Positions 43,144 through 51,668 of a stretch of 64,000 nt of DNA are shown one piece after another (the first letter of the stretch is position 1; every line of letters begins with the position of its first letter). The translations under genes and the position numbers were made by a program. This stretch comes from Pedobacter polaris. GTDB lineage: Bacteria > Bacteroidota > Bacteroidia > Sphingobacteriales > Sphingobacteriaceae. The stretch spans positions 124,001 to 188,000 of the forward strand of contig NZ_SWBR01000001.1 in NCBI RefSeq assembly GCF_005116505.1, written 5' to 3'. The notes beneath the pieces are model-generated. The model had not been told where the DNA came from. It did no database searches and saw only the letters and a list, made by a program, of their open reading frames with translations.

Positions 43144-44346
43144 CTAACTCAAAATCAAAATCTCATAAATAGCTAGCATCCGCTTTGCGTTACTATTAAT
43201 TTCATGGTCTCTCTCTACCGTTTTGCGAGCATTTTTACCAATATCTTGCCACTTATTCGGCTGTGTAATGCATTGGAGAATTGAGCGATAAAATTCATCT
43301 GGGGTATCCGCAATCATAATATTTTTACCGTTTTCACAGTTGATTCCTTCAGCAGCCATTGTTGTAGCAATGATACATTTTTGCATGGCCATACCTTCAA
43401 TAATCTTCACCCTCATTCCGCTACCAGAAAGCAAAGGCACAATCATAATTGCTTTAGAGTTCATAAATTCAACCGCATCAAAAACTTCACCTTCAACAAT
43501 TAAATTTTCAGAATCGTAATCGAAAAACTGCTTTTGCATGTTCTTTCCCGCAATGTAAAATCGAAGTTCACCGCTTAATTTTTCTATATCTGGCCAAATC
43601 TCATCCAAAAACCATTCTAAACCTTCTTTATTTGGTCGCCAATCCATTGCCCCTAAATGAAACAGCGTAGGGAAACTAGTTTTCGTAACATCTACATTGT
43701 ATTTCTCAAAATCTATCGCAACAGGAAAAACATCTAATCGGGTCTGACATCCCAATCTTAAAATATTCTGTCGATCTGGTTCACTAATAGCAAATACTTG
43801 ATGAAATCGATTGATTTGTTCGGTCTCGTAAACTTTTAATCTGCGAGATAAAAATTCTAGGTATTTTCTTCGTGGCCTAAATTGTTCTCTTGCTGCTAAC
43901 TTTTCCCAAACATCAAACTCTATATTATGTGCCCTATAAATCAGCTTTGCTTTACTGTGTTCTTTAATTGTATCTAAATAAGGAACAACAAACAAGCCTT
44001 CAAACTGAACAATATCAAACTCTTGTTCTCTTAAAACATTTTCTAAAAGCTTCTCTGCATCTTCATCATAAAAACGAGAAACATTGTAAGATTGGTTAGA
44101 AAATATGTTGAAAAATGCACCCCAAATATTTACTTCAGTATCAATATTAAAAGAATGAAAATTGATTTTCTCAAACACTGGATCGTAAATATCATCTACA
44201 TCTACATTGTGTTTAGAGGCATTTATGCTAAATAAAGTAACGTCGACCCCTAATTTAAGCAAACCTTTTATGGTATTATAAACCACAATGGGATAACCAC
44301 TATTTGGTGGAAAGGGGACTCTATTGGTTAGCATTAAGACTTTCAC
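43144..44346 (-). CDS. glycosyltransferase (GT4-like, GT-B fold)
   Basis: The 400-residue protein has a GT-B layout: MKVLMLTNRVPFPPNSGYPIVVYNTIKGLLKLGVDVTLFSI in the N-domain and, in the C-domain, LFHLGAMDWRPNKEGLEWFLDEIWP, YIAGKNM, EGEVFDAVEFMNSKAIMIVPLLSGSGMRVKIIEGMAMQKCIIATTMAAEGI, which is the E-x7-E-type nucleotide-sugar site. It has no membrane helix. Its acceptor is unknown; cell-surface polysaccharide is usual. It lies 16 bases downstream of rnhB on the same strand, and may be transcribed with it. Confidence 0.9.
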   Translation of the reverse strand: MKVLMLTNRVPFPPNSGYPIVVYNTIKGLLKLGVDVTLFSINASKHNVDVDDIYDPVFEKINFHSFNIDTEVNIWGAFFNIFSNQSYNVSRFYDEDAEKLLENVLREQEFDIVQFEGLFVVPYLDTIKEHSKAKLIYRAHNIEFDVWEKLAAREQFRPRRKYLEFLSRRLKVYETEQINRFHQVFAISEPDRQNILRLGCQTRLDVFPVAIDFEKYNVDVTKTSFPTLFHLGAMDWRPNKEGLEWFLDEIWPDIEKLSGELRFYIAGKNMQKQFFDYDSENLIVEGEVFDAVEFMNSKAIMIVPLLSGSGMRVKIIEGMAMQKCIIATTMAAEGINCENGKNIMIADTPDEFYRSILQCITQPNKWQDIGKNARKTVERDHEINSNAKRMLAIYEILILS

Positions 44347-44362
44347 AAGGTGAAAGTACGAA

Positions 44363-44974
44363 TTAAACTTCTGCTTCGAAAGAAAGAGTTAATTGAGGAT
44401 CGCTAACATTAAAAGTTTTACGATGGAATGGTGATAAACCAAGTTCTATTACAGCATTTCTATGTGCTATTGTAGGATATCCCTTGTTCTGTTTCCAATT
44501 GTAATGCGGAAAATCTAGATGAAGATTTGCCATATATTCATCTCTATGTGTTTTGGCCAAAATGGAAGCTGCAGCAATATTTAAATACTTGCCATCGCCT
44601 TTAACAATACAGCAATGTGGAATTTCTGGATAGGCTTTGAAACGATTACCATCAATAACAAGATGTTGTGGAATAATCATTAATTTTTCTATGGCCCTGT
44701 GCATTGCTAAAAAAGATGCATTTAAAATATTAATTTCATCAATTTCTTCGTGATCTACAAACGCTACAGCCCAAGACAAAGCCTCTCTTTCTATAATTGG
44801 TCTTAATTCTTCACGTTGTAAATGTGTTAGTTTTTTAGAATCATCCAAACCTTCCAAATAAAAATCTTTAGGTAAAATTACGGCAGCAGCCGAAACAGGA
44901 CCAGCTAAGCAGCCTCTACCAGCTTCATCGCAACCAGCTTCAATTAATTCTATATGATAACAGTTTAATAACAC
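44363..44974 (-). CDS. rnhB: ribonuclease HII
   Basis: The 203-residue protein has [14 protein letters not shown] (Asp16, Glu17), DDSKKLT and LVIDGNRF (Asp108), followed by [24 protein letters not shown], the RNase HII set. It cuts RNA in RNA/DNA hybrids at single ribonucleotides. The start is a GTG at 44974; there is no ATG before the conserved block, and the normal N-terminus is about this length. A TAnnTTTG element lies directly upstream. The glycosyltransferase gene follows after 16 bases. Confidence 0.95.
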   Translation of the reverse strand: MLLNCYHIELIEAGCDEAGRGCLAGPVSAAAVILPKDFYLEGLDDSKKLTHLQREELRPIIEREALSWAVAFVDHEEIDEINILNASFLAMHRAIEKLMIIPQHLVIDGNRFKAYPEIPHCCIVKGDGKYLNIAAASILAKTHRDEYMANLHLDFPHYNWKQNKGYPTIAHRNAVIELGLSPFHRKTFNVSDPQLTLSFEAEV

Positions 44975-44978
44975 AATG

Positions 44979-44986
44979 CAAATTTA
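44979..44986 (-). promoter_or_regulatory. -7 promoter element next to the rnhB start
   Basis: The minus strand reads TAAATTTG, matching TAnnTTTG, 4 bases before the GTG start, so a transcript from it would have almost no leader. Confidence 0.35.
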
Positions 44987-45049
44987 AATAATAACGATCA
45001 ATTTTTGCGAAAAGGATATTAAAGTTTAAATTAGTTTTAAACAAGTGAT

Positions 45050-45394
45050 ATGCTTTATAATGAAGAATTGGCTAACAGAGTTCGAACTCAACTGGCACAT
45101 TTACGTCGAGTAGAAGAAAAGCAGATGTTTAGCGGCTTAGTTTTTATGGTAGATGGCAAAATGTGTATTGGCGTTTCGGCTAGTGAGTTAATGGTGAGAA
45201 TGAACCCTGATTCGGTTGATGAAATTGCAGATTTAGATGGTTGGCGACAAATGATTCATGGCAAAAAACCAATGAAAGGTTATGTTTTTGTATCTGAAGA
45301 TGTTCTTGTGAAAAATGAAGACTTAAAATTTTGGATCGATTTAGCCTTAACGTTTAATCCATTAGCAAAGTCATCTAAAAATAAAACAAGCTGA
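45050..45394 (+). CDS. TfoX/Sxy N-terminal domain protein
   Basis: The 114-residue protein is a single TfoX_N domain: ELANRVRTQLAHLRRVEEKQMFSGLVFMVDGKMCIGVSASELMVRM and ADLDGWRQMIHGKKPMKGYVFVSEDVLVKNEDLKFWIDLALTF. In Gammaproteobacteria TfoX/Sxy regulates competence with CRP, but stand-alone N domains elsewhere have no proven role. It is divergent from rnhB over 75 bases and ends 12 bases before the convergent OppC-like gene. No C-terminal TfoX domain is present. Confidence 0.9.
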   Translation: MLYNEELANRVRTQLAHLRRVEEKQMFSGLVFMVDGKMCIGVSASELMVRMNPDSVDEIADLDGWRQMIHGKKPMKGYVFVSEDVLVKNEDLKFWIDLALTFNPLAKSSKNKTS

Positions 45395-45406
45395 CAATTC
45401 AGTTAT

Positions 45407-46549
45407 TTAAACCGTAACATTTTGGCCTTTTACATCAAAAGCATCGCGTAAGCCAATTGCTATTAAGTTAAATGCATAAACAGTTAACATAATGGCTAAT
45501 CCTGGTAAAATGGCTAAGTAAGCTGCATCCATAATGATATAACCATAATGTTCTTTAATCATTGTTCCCCAACTTGGCATGGGTGGTTGTGCTCCAAAAC
45601 CTAAAAAGCTTAATCCCGTTTCTAATAATATAGCCGATGCAAAATTTGCAGAAGCTACTACTAGAATTGGGCCTGCAACATTTGGCAATATGTGTTTAAT
45701 AATTGTTCTGGCTGTAGAAAAACCCAAGGCCTTTGAGGCTTCAACAAACTCAACCTCTTTTAAAGACATTACCTGTCCACGAACTAAACGAGCCACATCA
45801 ACCCAAGTAGACAAACCTACGGCGATAAATATTTGCCAGAAACCCTTACCTAGAGCAAATGAAATTGCAATAACTAAAAGTAGCGATGGTAATGACCAAA
45901 CTACATTCATAAACCAACTAATAGCAGCGTCTGTTTTGCCACCAAAGTAGCCTGCAATTGCTCCTAAACTTACCCCTATAAACAAAGAGATAAGTACAGC
46001 CATTAAACCTACGGAAAGTGAAACACGAATACCAAGTATCATTCTGCTTAACATATCTCTGCCATATACATCTGTCCCTAACCAAAAGGTTTGTTTATAA
46101 ACATAATTATCATTCAGGTACTGGGCTGCTGTTTGTCCGGCAGGGAGAGTAGTATTAGAAGAGAAAAAATTAGTAATAGGAAATCTCTTTTCTATGGGCT
46201 TTTCATCGTCACCAACATATTCATAAGCAATAACTTCCTGATCTGTTACCCTCACAGAAGTTATTGGGATGCTTTTAAAATTTGCTTCTTGACCAAAAAA
46301 CATTTTTTCTAAAACATTTACTTGTTTCAAATTCTTATCCTTACTAGTTATTAAGAATTGAAATGTTCTACCAGGTTTAATCTTATTTAATTGCAAGCGT
46401 TGGGTATTGGCATAAGGAGTTTGGTCTGGAATAATAAGATAACCCAAAATTCCCATCAGCATTAACAATGAGATGAAAATTAATCCACCAAACGCAAGTT
46501 TATTGCGTTTAAATCTTTTCCATACTTTTTTCGAAGGACTATTATTCAT
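45407..46549 (-). CDS. OppC/DppC-type ABC transporter permease
   Basis: The 380-residue protein has an N-terminal membrane helix (about 17-37), a periplasmic insert of about 110 residues and a binding-protein-dependent permease domain with five more helices. WLGTDVYGRDMLSRMILGIRVSLSVGLM and the EAA loop EFVEASKALGFSTARTIIKHILPNVAGPI are typical of OppC/DppC. It would move peptides or similar solutes with ATPase and OppB partners, which are not adjacent. It is the last gene of a minus-strand operon, 3 bases after a GT2 gene. Bacteroidota oligopeptide permeases often have such an insert. Confidence 0.9.
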   Translation of the reverse strand: MNNSPSKKVWKRFKRNKLAFGGLIFISLLMLMGILGYLIIPDQTPYANTQRLQLNKIKPGRTFQFLITSKDKNLKQVNVLEKMFFGQEANFKSIPITSVRVTDQEVIAYEYVGDDEKPIEKRFPITNFFSSNTTLPAGQTAAQYLNDNYVYKQTFWLGTDVYGRDMLSRMILGIRVSLSVGLMAVLISLFIGVSLGAIAGYFGGKTDAAISWFMNVVWSLPSLLLVIAISFALGKGFWQIFIAVGLSTWVDVARLVRGQVMSLKEVEFVEASKALGFSTARTIIKHILPNVAGPILVVASANFASAILLETGLSFLGFGAQPPMPSWGTMIKEHYGYIIMDAAYLAILPGLAIMLTVYAFNLIAIGLRDAFDVKGQNVTV

Positions 46550-46552
46550 GAC

Positions 46553-47695
46553 TTATTTAACCATTCTGCCTTTCCAACTGTACCTGCCAGAATTACCAGC
46601 AATGCCAATGTAAACAATGTACAAAATATGTAATAGACTTAATATTGGCAGTAAAACTAATAATTGTTTTCTTTTAAAGAAACTTGTAATGCTACTTAAA
46701 AAAGCGGATTCCATTCCCATTTTAAAAATAAGCTGAAATACTAAAAAACGAATACTATCTCCGTTAGGAAAAACAATTGCCAGTATTGCATTTAAAATAA
46801 TACTAAGATTAAATAACCAAATACTAATTCCTAGTATAATCACAGATTTCTCTTTATACCTTGTACTTTTTGATGCCCATCTTTTACGTTGTTGTATCAG
46901 TTCAACAAGTGTGGGCTTAGCATGGGTATAAACAATAGCATCGGTGTTTTTTAAAAACCCAATCTTTCCTTCATAAATAGCTGCCATTTTGTGAAGTAAT
47001 AATTCATCGTCTCCAGAGGCTAAATCATCAATACCTTTAAAGCCTCCAACTTCGAAAAAAGCTTCTCTTTCATAAGCTAGATTTGCTCCATTGCATGTAC
47101 TTGGGTTTTTATTGCCAATAGTTGAGGCACCCAAACCAATTAAATAAGAAAACTCTAAGGTCTGTAATCTTTCAAAAAAGCTTTTTTCTTCAAAATAGGC
47201 CACAGGGGAAGAAATCATTTTATAAGCATTGATTTCGTAACAGTTAACGATAGTTTTTAACCAATTTTCTCCCATCCTACAATCTGCATCTGTGGTAATT
47301 ATTAATTTCCCTGTAGATTGCCCTATTGCAGTTTGTATTGCTTTTTTCTTGTAAGAATTTAAGGCATTGGCTTCATTTAATTGGATTAATTTTACCCCTT
47401 GGTTTGCATAAGCTGATATAATTGCTGACGTTCTATCTGTTGAATGATCATCTATGACGATAATTTCCATTAAAGCCTTATCATAGTTTTGTGCCAAAAT
47501 ATCATCAATGGTCTTTCCAATTAGCTTTTCTTCATTTCTGGCTGCAATTAATATAGAAACTTTGGTTTGGGCAGGACTTTCATCATGCTTAAACAAGTCT
47601 AATTTTGCCCAGCCTCTAATAAATGTAGCCACTACAAATACATAGATAATGGTAAGAAAAACAGAAAAATAACTAAGTGCGCTGATTACCTCCAA
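46553..47695 (-). CDS. family 2 glycosyltransferase, membrane-bound
   Basis: The 380-residue protein has an N-terminal helix, a GT-A domain and about four C-terminal helices. Motifs include VSILIAARNEEKLIGKTIDDILAQNYDKALMEIIVIDDHSTDRT, LIITTDADCRMGENWL (the DxD), GANLAYEREAFFEVGGFKG with the ED region GDDELLLHK, and QQRKRWASKSTRYK (a QxxRW-like motif). It is therefore a processive-type membrane GT2. The start overlaps the upstream flippase-like gene by 23 bases and OppC follows 3 bases later. Product is unknown. Confidence 0.92.
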   Translation of the reverse strand: MEVISALSYFSVFLTIIYVFVVATFIRGWAKLDLFKHDESPAQTKVSILIAARNEEKLIGKTIDDILAQNYDKALMEIIVIDDHSTDRTSAIISAYANQGVKLIQLNEANALNSYKKKAIQTAIGQSTGKLIITTDADCRMGENWLKTIVNCYEINAYKMISSPVAYFEEKSFFERLQTLEFSYLIGLGASTIGNKNPSTCNGANLAYEREAFFEVGGFKGIDDLASGDDELLLHKMAAIYEGKIGFLKNTDAIVYTHAKPTLVELIQQRKRWASKSTRYKEKSVIILGISIWLFNLSIILNAILAIVFPNGDSIRFLVFQLIFKMGMESAFLSSITSFFKRKQLLVLLPILSLLHILYIVYIGIAGNSGRYSWKGRMVK

Positions 47696-48650
47696 AGAAA
47701 TTGAGTTTAAAAACGAAATAAGTTCCTAATATAGCAGGAATAATGATATTTATAAGCCAAATACTTGCAATACATGCAACTACAGCAGCATTTTCTTGGG
47801 TAACATACTTAAAGAAAAACAATGCAGTTATACTTCTAATGCCAATATCTAATAAATCTAGAGACGGTAGTGATGATTGAACAAAGAACAATATACTAAC
47901 CAACATTACAATATCTAAAAAGTTAATAGTTGGAACAAGCCATAAAAACATAATGAAATATTGAGTACTAAACACAGCGTATCTTGCCAAACAAAAAAGC
48001 AATATTTTAAACAATTCAACTTTTTTATACCGAGCCAAGATGGAATAGAACTTTTTATACTTACGTGTAAATCGCATAGCTAATAAAATACCGTTTAACC
48101 ATTTGATATTGAAGTAAAAAACAATAAAAAACATACAAAAAGCAGTGGCTAAAGCAAATACCGCTAACAATAACCTATGATCAATTGCTGTAAATCTGTA
48201 TACAAAAATACATACTGCAATTGCACCAAAAACATTAGTTAAAACCAATTGCCCAATATTGCCAACTGCCATTGCTACAACCCCAATAATTCTTCTTTTT
48301 GGGGAAAGAAAAAACACCCTTCCACCGTATTCTCCAAGCCTATTAGGTGTAAAAACTGCCCAGGTCAACCCACAAAAAACAGATTCAATAGCTAGCCATA
48401 AGTTAATAGGCTCAATAGGCTTAATTAATCTTTTCCATTTAAATGCCTCTAAACCCCAATTAATCAACATTAAGCCCATAACTGTAGAAAGTACGACCCA
48501 GATTTGAACCGTTGGCATTTCGTTAATAAGCACTAAAAATTCTTTTAAGTCTTTATGCCCAATCAATTTTGCATAAATAAACCAGAAGGCAAAAACTACA
48601 ATAGCAATTTTAATTAGAATAGAGAATATCTTTTTATATCGAGTTGTCAA
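47673..48650 (-). CDS. lysylphosphatidylglycerol synthase TM-region / UPF0104 flippase-like protein
   Basis: The 325-residue protein has about eight membrane helices and the UPF0104 (LPG_synthase_TM) pattern: AIESVFCGLTWAVFTPNRLGEYGGRVFFLSPKRR (the conserved P-R-x-G-E region), then SSLPSLDLLDIGIRSITALFFFKYVT. It lacks the soluble synthase domain, and such stand-alone proteins are thought to move lipids across the membrane. Its 3' end overlaps the GT2 gene by 23 bases, so the two are coupled, which suggests glycolipid assembly. It is divergent from ruvC. Confidence 0.88.
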   Translation of the reverse strand: MTTRYKKIFSILIKIAIVVFAFWFIYAKLIGHKDLKEFLVLINEMPTVQIWVVLSTVMGLMLINWGLEAFKWKRLIKPIEPINLWLAIESVFCGLTWAVFTPNRLGEYGGRVFFLSPKRRIIGVVAMAVGNIGQLVLTNVFGAIAVCIFVYRFTAIDHRLLLAVFALATAFCMFFIVFYFNIKWLNGILLAMRFTRKYKKFYSILARYKKVELFKILLFCLARYAVFSTQYFIMFLWLVPTINFLDIVMLVSILFFVQSSLPSLDLLDIGIRSITALFFFKYVTQENAAVVACIASIWLINIIIPAILGTYFVFKLNFFGGNQRT

Positions 48651-48693
48651 ATTTTTACTTTTTGTCTGTGCAAATATGCTTAATATTGTTGTA

Positions 48694-49257
48694 ATGTTGA
48701 TTGAAAAAAAGGAACGTGTGATAATGGGTATAGACCCAGGTACAGCAATAATGGGCTATGGCATTGTATTAGAGAAAGGTAGCAAAATTGAGTTGGTTAG
48801 CATGGGCATTGTTAGAATGGATCATTTAGACGATCATTTCTTAAAACTACAACGCATTTTCGAAAAAACCATTGGCCTGATAGATGAATATAAACCAGAT
48901 GTTTTAGCCATTGAGGCTCCATTCTATGGAAAGAATATTCAGGTGATGCTAAAACTGGGCAGGGCACAAGGAATAGCAATGGCTGCTGCATTATCAAGGA
49001 ATATTTCGGTAACAGAATATGCACCACGAAAAATCAAACAATCCATAACAGGAAAAGGAACTGCAAGTAAGGAACAAGTTGCTGCAATGTTGCAAAGGTT
49101 ATTAAATTTTAAAGAAACTCCAGAGTTTCTAGATGCAACTGATGGCTTAGCAGTCGCTGTTTGCCATTCGTTTCAAAGAATTAGCACAAGTAATACTGGC
49201 AAATCTTATTCAGGTTGGGATGCTTTTGCAAAGGATAATAAAAAGCGGATTAAGTAA
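48694..49257 (+). CDS. ruvC: Holliday junction resolvase RuvC
   Basis: I choose the ATG at 48694 (MLIEKKERVIMGIDPG), 187 residues; 48676 is an alternative ATG. The four acidic residues of the site are present: Asp14 in MGIDPG, Glu74 in LAIEAPFYG, and Asp147 and Asp150 in LDATDGLAVA. It cuts Holliday junctions made by RuvAB. The gene is divergent from the flippase-like gene across a short spacer. A 138-bp inverted-end element follows directly after the stop. RuvA and RuvB are not in the window. Confidence 0.96.
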   Translation: MLIEKKERVIMGIDPGTAIMGYGIVLEKGSKIELVSMGIVRMDHLDDHFLKLQRIFEKTIGLIDEYKPDVLAIEAPFYGKNIQVMLKLGRAQGIAMAAALSRNISVTEYAPRKIKQSITGKGTASKEQVAAMLQRLLNFKETPEFLDATDGLAVAVCHSFQRISTSNTGKSYSGWDAFAKDNKKRIK

Positions 49258-49265
49258 ATCTTTAA

Positions 49266-49403
49266 CCGTCATTTCGAGCGAGTGCAACGACAAGAACCAC
49301 GAAGTGCTCAGCAAAGCTAAATCTATTTTTATAAGCACTATAAAACTTTTTGTTATAGTTATTGAAAGATTTCTCCGCGTGAAAAACTCATTCGAAATGA
49401 CGG
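49266..49403. repeat. 138-bp element with 12-bp perfect inverted ends
   Basis: CCGTCATTTCGA at the left and TCGAAATGACGG at the right are exact inverted repeats around a 114-bp centre without a convincing gene. The design is that of a small non-autonomous element; no transposase or target-site duplication can be shown from here. Confidence 0.8.
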
Positions 49404-49421
49404 GTATCTATTTAGATTGTT

Positions 49422-50270
49422 TTAAACTTTTTTACTTCTCAAGTAATACCTAATTCCAAAAAATACTGCCAATCCTAATACAATAAACATCCACAAAGTA
49501 GAAAGAGCAAGAATGATCTCTTTAAAGAATTTCCATCCCTCGAGCATATTTAGTCCTAAACGTTTAAAAAATCCTGGCTTGTAATCAGAAAGATTATCAT
49601 TGCCAACGATTAAAGTTTTTACTGTATTATCTTGATAAAAGTTTAAAGTAATTGTGCTGAACTTTACCCGATCATCAATATCCATGTTTTCTATCTTTTT
49701 ATCTACATAATCGTCTTTGATATACAATGATGTTTCTACATTATTACCCTTTCTCTTTGCTGTCTGATTAATTGTATTTAAAGCTTCAGCTCTATTTTGG
49801 GCTTTTAGTTTATTAGCCAAATAAGCAATACTTTGGTCATCCATTTTCATTGCCTGATTATCTACAAAAACTGCCATTCTAGCAATAGTATTGATGAAAT
49901 CATCAAGTTTTTCTGAAGGGATTTTCGCAATCACTAATCCTTCTTTTCTGTAAGAGGTAATTTCCTTTAACGAATCAGTAGAGTATTTTACTTTATCGCT
50001 TTCTTGAATTGAGCTATTAATTGAAAACTCAGCAACAGTTCCACCTTGGGCTTTAATAGTTGAGCTTAATTTTTCTTTAGTGTCTTGCACATCCTTAACG
50101 CGAAAGCGCATGTCTGCAGTTTTGATAATTTTAGGAGCTGCAGAGGTGTCGGCAGCATCGGCAATTACTACTTCTTTACTAACTGATTCATCAGCTGCAT
50201 AATCTTTTTTATCTGAGTTACAGCCAAAAATCAAACTGAAAATGGCGATACAAAATAAATACTTTTTCAT
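49422..50270 (-). CDS. DUF4349 lipoprotein with C-terminal membrane helix
   Basis: The 282-residue protein has a lipobox (IFGC, Cys17), then the DUF4349 pattern: KIIKTADMRFRVKDVQDTKEKLSSTIKAQGGTVAEFSINSS, LVIAKIPSEKLDDFINTIARMAVFVDNQAMKMDD and TIT-LNFYQ-like strands. A membrane helix (about 252-272) and basic tail RYYLRSKK close it. A coiled coil (155-185) lies between. It is anchored both by lipid and by a helix. Function is unknown; an analogous E. coli gene is not apparent. Confidence 0.85.
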   Translation of the reverse strand: MKKYLFCIAIFSLIFGCNSDKKDYAADESVSKEVVIADAADTSAAPKIIKTADMRFRVKDVQDTKEKLSSTIKAQGGTVAEFSINSSIQESDKVKYSTDSLKEITSYRKEGLVIAKIPSEKLDDFINTIARMAVFVDNQAMKMDDQSIAYLANKLKAQNRAEALNTINQTAKRKGNNVETSLYIKDDYVDKKIENMDIDDRVKFSTITLNFYQDNTVKTLIVGNDNLSDYKPGFFKRLGLNMLEGWKFFKEIILALSTLWMFIVLGLAVFFGIRYYLRSKKV

Positions 50271-50368
50271 AATCTATAGTTTTTGGTTATGAAATTACTG
50301 TATGCAACTATGCAAAAGACATAGCATACCCATAGTAGTTTCAGGAATAAATTTGATATTGTTATTTG

Positions 50369-50380
50369 TACCGGCCGGTA
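50369..50380. promoter_or_regulatory. 12-bp GC-rich perfect palindrome, candidate operator
   Basis: TACCGGCCGGTA stands out in AT-rich DNA. It lies 100 bases upstream of the DUF4349 gene start. A half copy TACCGGCC occurs at 4755. Confidence 0.3.
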
Positions 50381-50450
50381 TTGCTTAATGCCAACATGAT
50401 GCAGAAGTAACCTTAAATCTTCTATTGTAACAGAAATACTACAAAACAAA

Positions 50451-50482
50451 AAATCCTCTTTAGCCAAAACTAAAGAGGATTT
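50451..50482 (-). terminator. terminator hairpin of the 71-residue membrane protein gene
   Basis: AAATCCTCTTTAG-CCAAAA-CTAAAGAGGATTT is a perfect 13-bp stem with T-rich sequence on the minus side (TTTTTTGTTTTG). It lies just past the stop at 50504. Confidence 0.85.
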
Positions 50483-50503
50483 ATAAGTATAAAATGGTAT
50501 GTT

Positions 50504-50719
50504 TTACTTTGCGTTCAGAATTTTAAAAACAGCCTTGCAGCATATTACAGTGCCAATTAATAAGATAGCCCATGACACAATTGAAAGGATAGTAGAATCA
50601 AAAGCGAAACGTAAATAAACTCCAAGTATGCTTACTAAAACTCCAACTAAAATTAATTTATAAATAGAAGTTTCATTAGCAGTTTTCATGCTTTGTTCTC
50701 TTTCTTCTGATTGATTCAT
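50504..50719 (-). CDS. small two-helix membrane protein
   Basis: The 71-residue protein begins MNQSEEREQSMKTANETSIYKLILVGVLVSILGVYLRFAFDS and has two membrane helices (about 20-40 and 46-64) around a short loop, ending CKAVFKILNAK. No named family is recognised. A perfect terminator follows its stop, and the next gene on the same strand (the e(P4)-type phosphatase) lies upstream of it by 63 bases. Function is not apparent. Confidence 0.65.
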   Translation of the reverse strand: MNQSEEREQSMKTANETSIYKLILVGVLVSILGVYLRFAFDSTILSIVSWAILLIGTVICCKAVFKILNAK

Positions 50720-50782
50720 CTTATTGTTTTTTAAAATTGTATGCTACAAAAATAATATTAATTAGCTAAATAAAGCAACAAA

Positions 50783-51556
50783 TTAGTAACTTTTAAGTTT
50801 ATCTAATCTTTGTTTTCCTTTATCAGTTTCATTAAGCTTATCTCCTTTATAAAGAAGCTTCTCCCAATCGCCATACATTGGATTTGGCAATACGATAAAA
50901 CGAGTACCAAATTGGTTTTGCATTAGATTAACTTGTTCTTTTGTATCCTTTCCTTCACGATAAAAAACATTAGAGAAATCACTCAAATTATCTCCACATA
51001 GCAGCAATACATTATACTTTTCTAGTATTTTTTGACGGCGAGGTTCTTTATCTGAAGTTGTAGTTTTTAATAATAAGTGTGCTTCATCCGCATTGGGGAA
51101 ACCAAATTTCTGTAGATTTTTTAAAGTTCCATCATGATCTGCAACTTCCCTATTGGTTACATAAAATACTTCTACATTTTTAGCAGTTGCAAACTTTAAA
51201 AATGATAGGGCTCCAGGTACAGTATCGGCTTGAGCTAAAGCCGTCCATTCTGTCCAATCTTTTTGTACATAACTAACTCCTTTTTTAATCTCATGACCCT
51301 GAAAAGCTGAGTTATCTAAAATAGTTTCATCAGCATCTACAATTACACAGTTAGTTTTGCCATTGGCCTGTGCCCACAAAGCTTCTTTTAAAGATAAACG
51401 AGCAAAGTTATAGGCCTGAAAAGAAAGTGCTCTATATTCTCCACTATGTTGTTGCCATAGGACTGCATTTGTATAATCTCTTTCTGGATTTTTTTGCGCA
51501 ATAGCAAAAATTGGCAAGATGCCCAGCATCCATAATATGATATATTTTTTCATCAA
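50783..51556 (-). CDS. 5'-nucleotidase, lipoprotein e(P4)-family HAD phosphatase
   Basis: The 257-residue protein has a signal peptide (ending AIAQ) and the acid-phosphatase B/e(P4) layout: AVLWQQHSGEYRALSFQAYNFARLSLKEAL, CVIVDADETILDNSAFQG (Asp74 and Asp76 of the DDDD class), VFYVTNRE and LLLCGDNLSDFSNVFY. It would dephosphorylate nucleoside monophosphates in the periplasm. Although the family is named for a lipoprotein, no lipobox Cys is present. It is transcribed on the minus strand after the ATP synthase terminator. Confidence 0.92.
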   Translation of the reverse strand: MMKKYIILWMLGILPIFAIAQKNPERDYTNAVLWQQHSGEYRALSFQAYNFARLSLKEALWAQANGKTNCVIVDADETILDNSAFQGHEIKKGVSYVQKDWTEWTALAQADTVPGALSFLKFATAKNVEVFYVTNREVADHDGTLKNLQKFGFPNADEAHLLLKTTTSDKEPRRQKILEKYNVLLLCGDNLSDFSNVFYREGKDTKEQVNLMQNQFGTRFIVLPNPMYGDWEKLLYKGDKLNETDKGKQRLDKLKSY

Positions 51557-51601
51557 GATATATTTTAATCAAAGATAAAGTTTAAAATGTTTTAGAAACA
51601 A

Positions 51602-51631
51602 AAAACCCTTACCAATTAAGGTAAGGGTTTT
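51602..51631 (-). terminator. intrinsic terminator of the ATP synthase operon
   Basis: AAAACCCTTACC-AATTAA-GGTAAGGGTTTT is a perfect 12-bp stem. On the minus strand the stem is followed by TTGTTTCTAAAAC, a moderate T-rich tract, about 35 bases after the atpG stop. Confidence 0.8.
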
Positions 51632-51640
51632 AATATTTTA

Positions 51641-51668
51641 AGTCCCCATAAGGGGATTTAGGGGTTTA
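51641..51668. repeat. gene-end C4/G4 hairpin repeat at the atpG stop
   Basis: AGTCCCCATAAGGGGATTTAGGGGTTTA resembles the repeats at 38716 and 38868 and includes the atpG stop codon. Confidence 0.5.

Noticed and set aside
49220..49453. 77-codon plus frame after ruvC
   Set aside because: It is inside the 138-bp inverted-end element and overlaps both flanking genes.
50267..50467. 66-codon minus frame between DUF4349 and the small membrane protein gene
   Set aside because: It begins inside a terminator hairpin, has no family signal and overlaps the DUF4349 promoter region.
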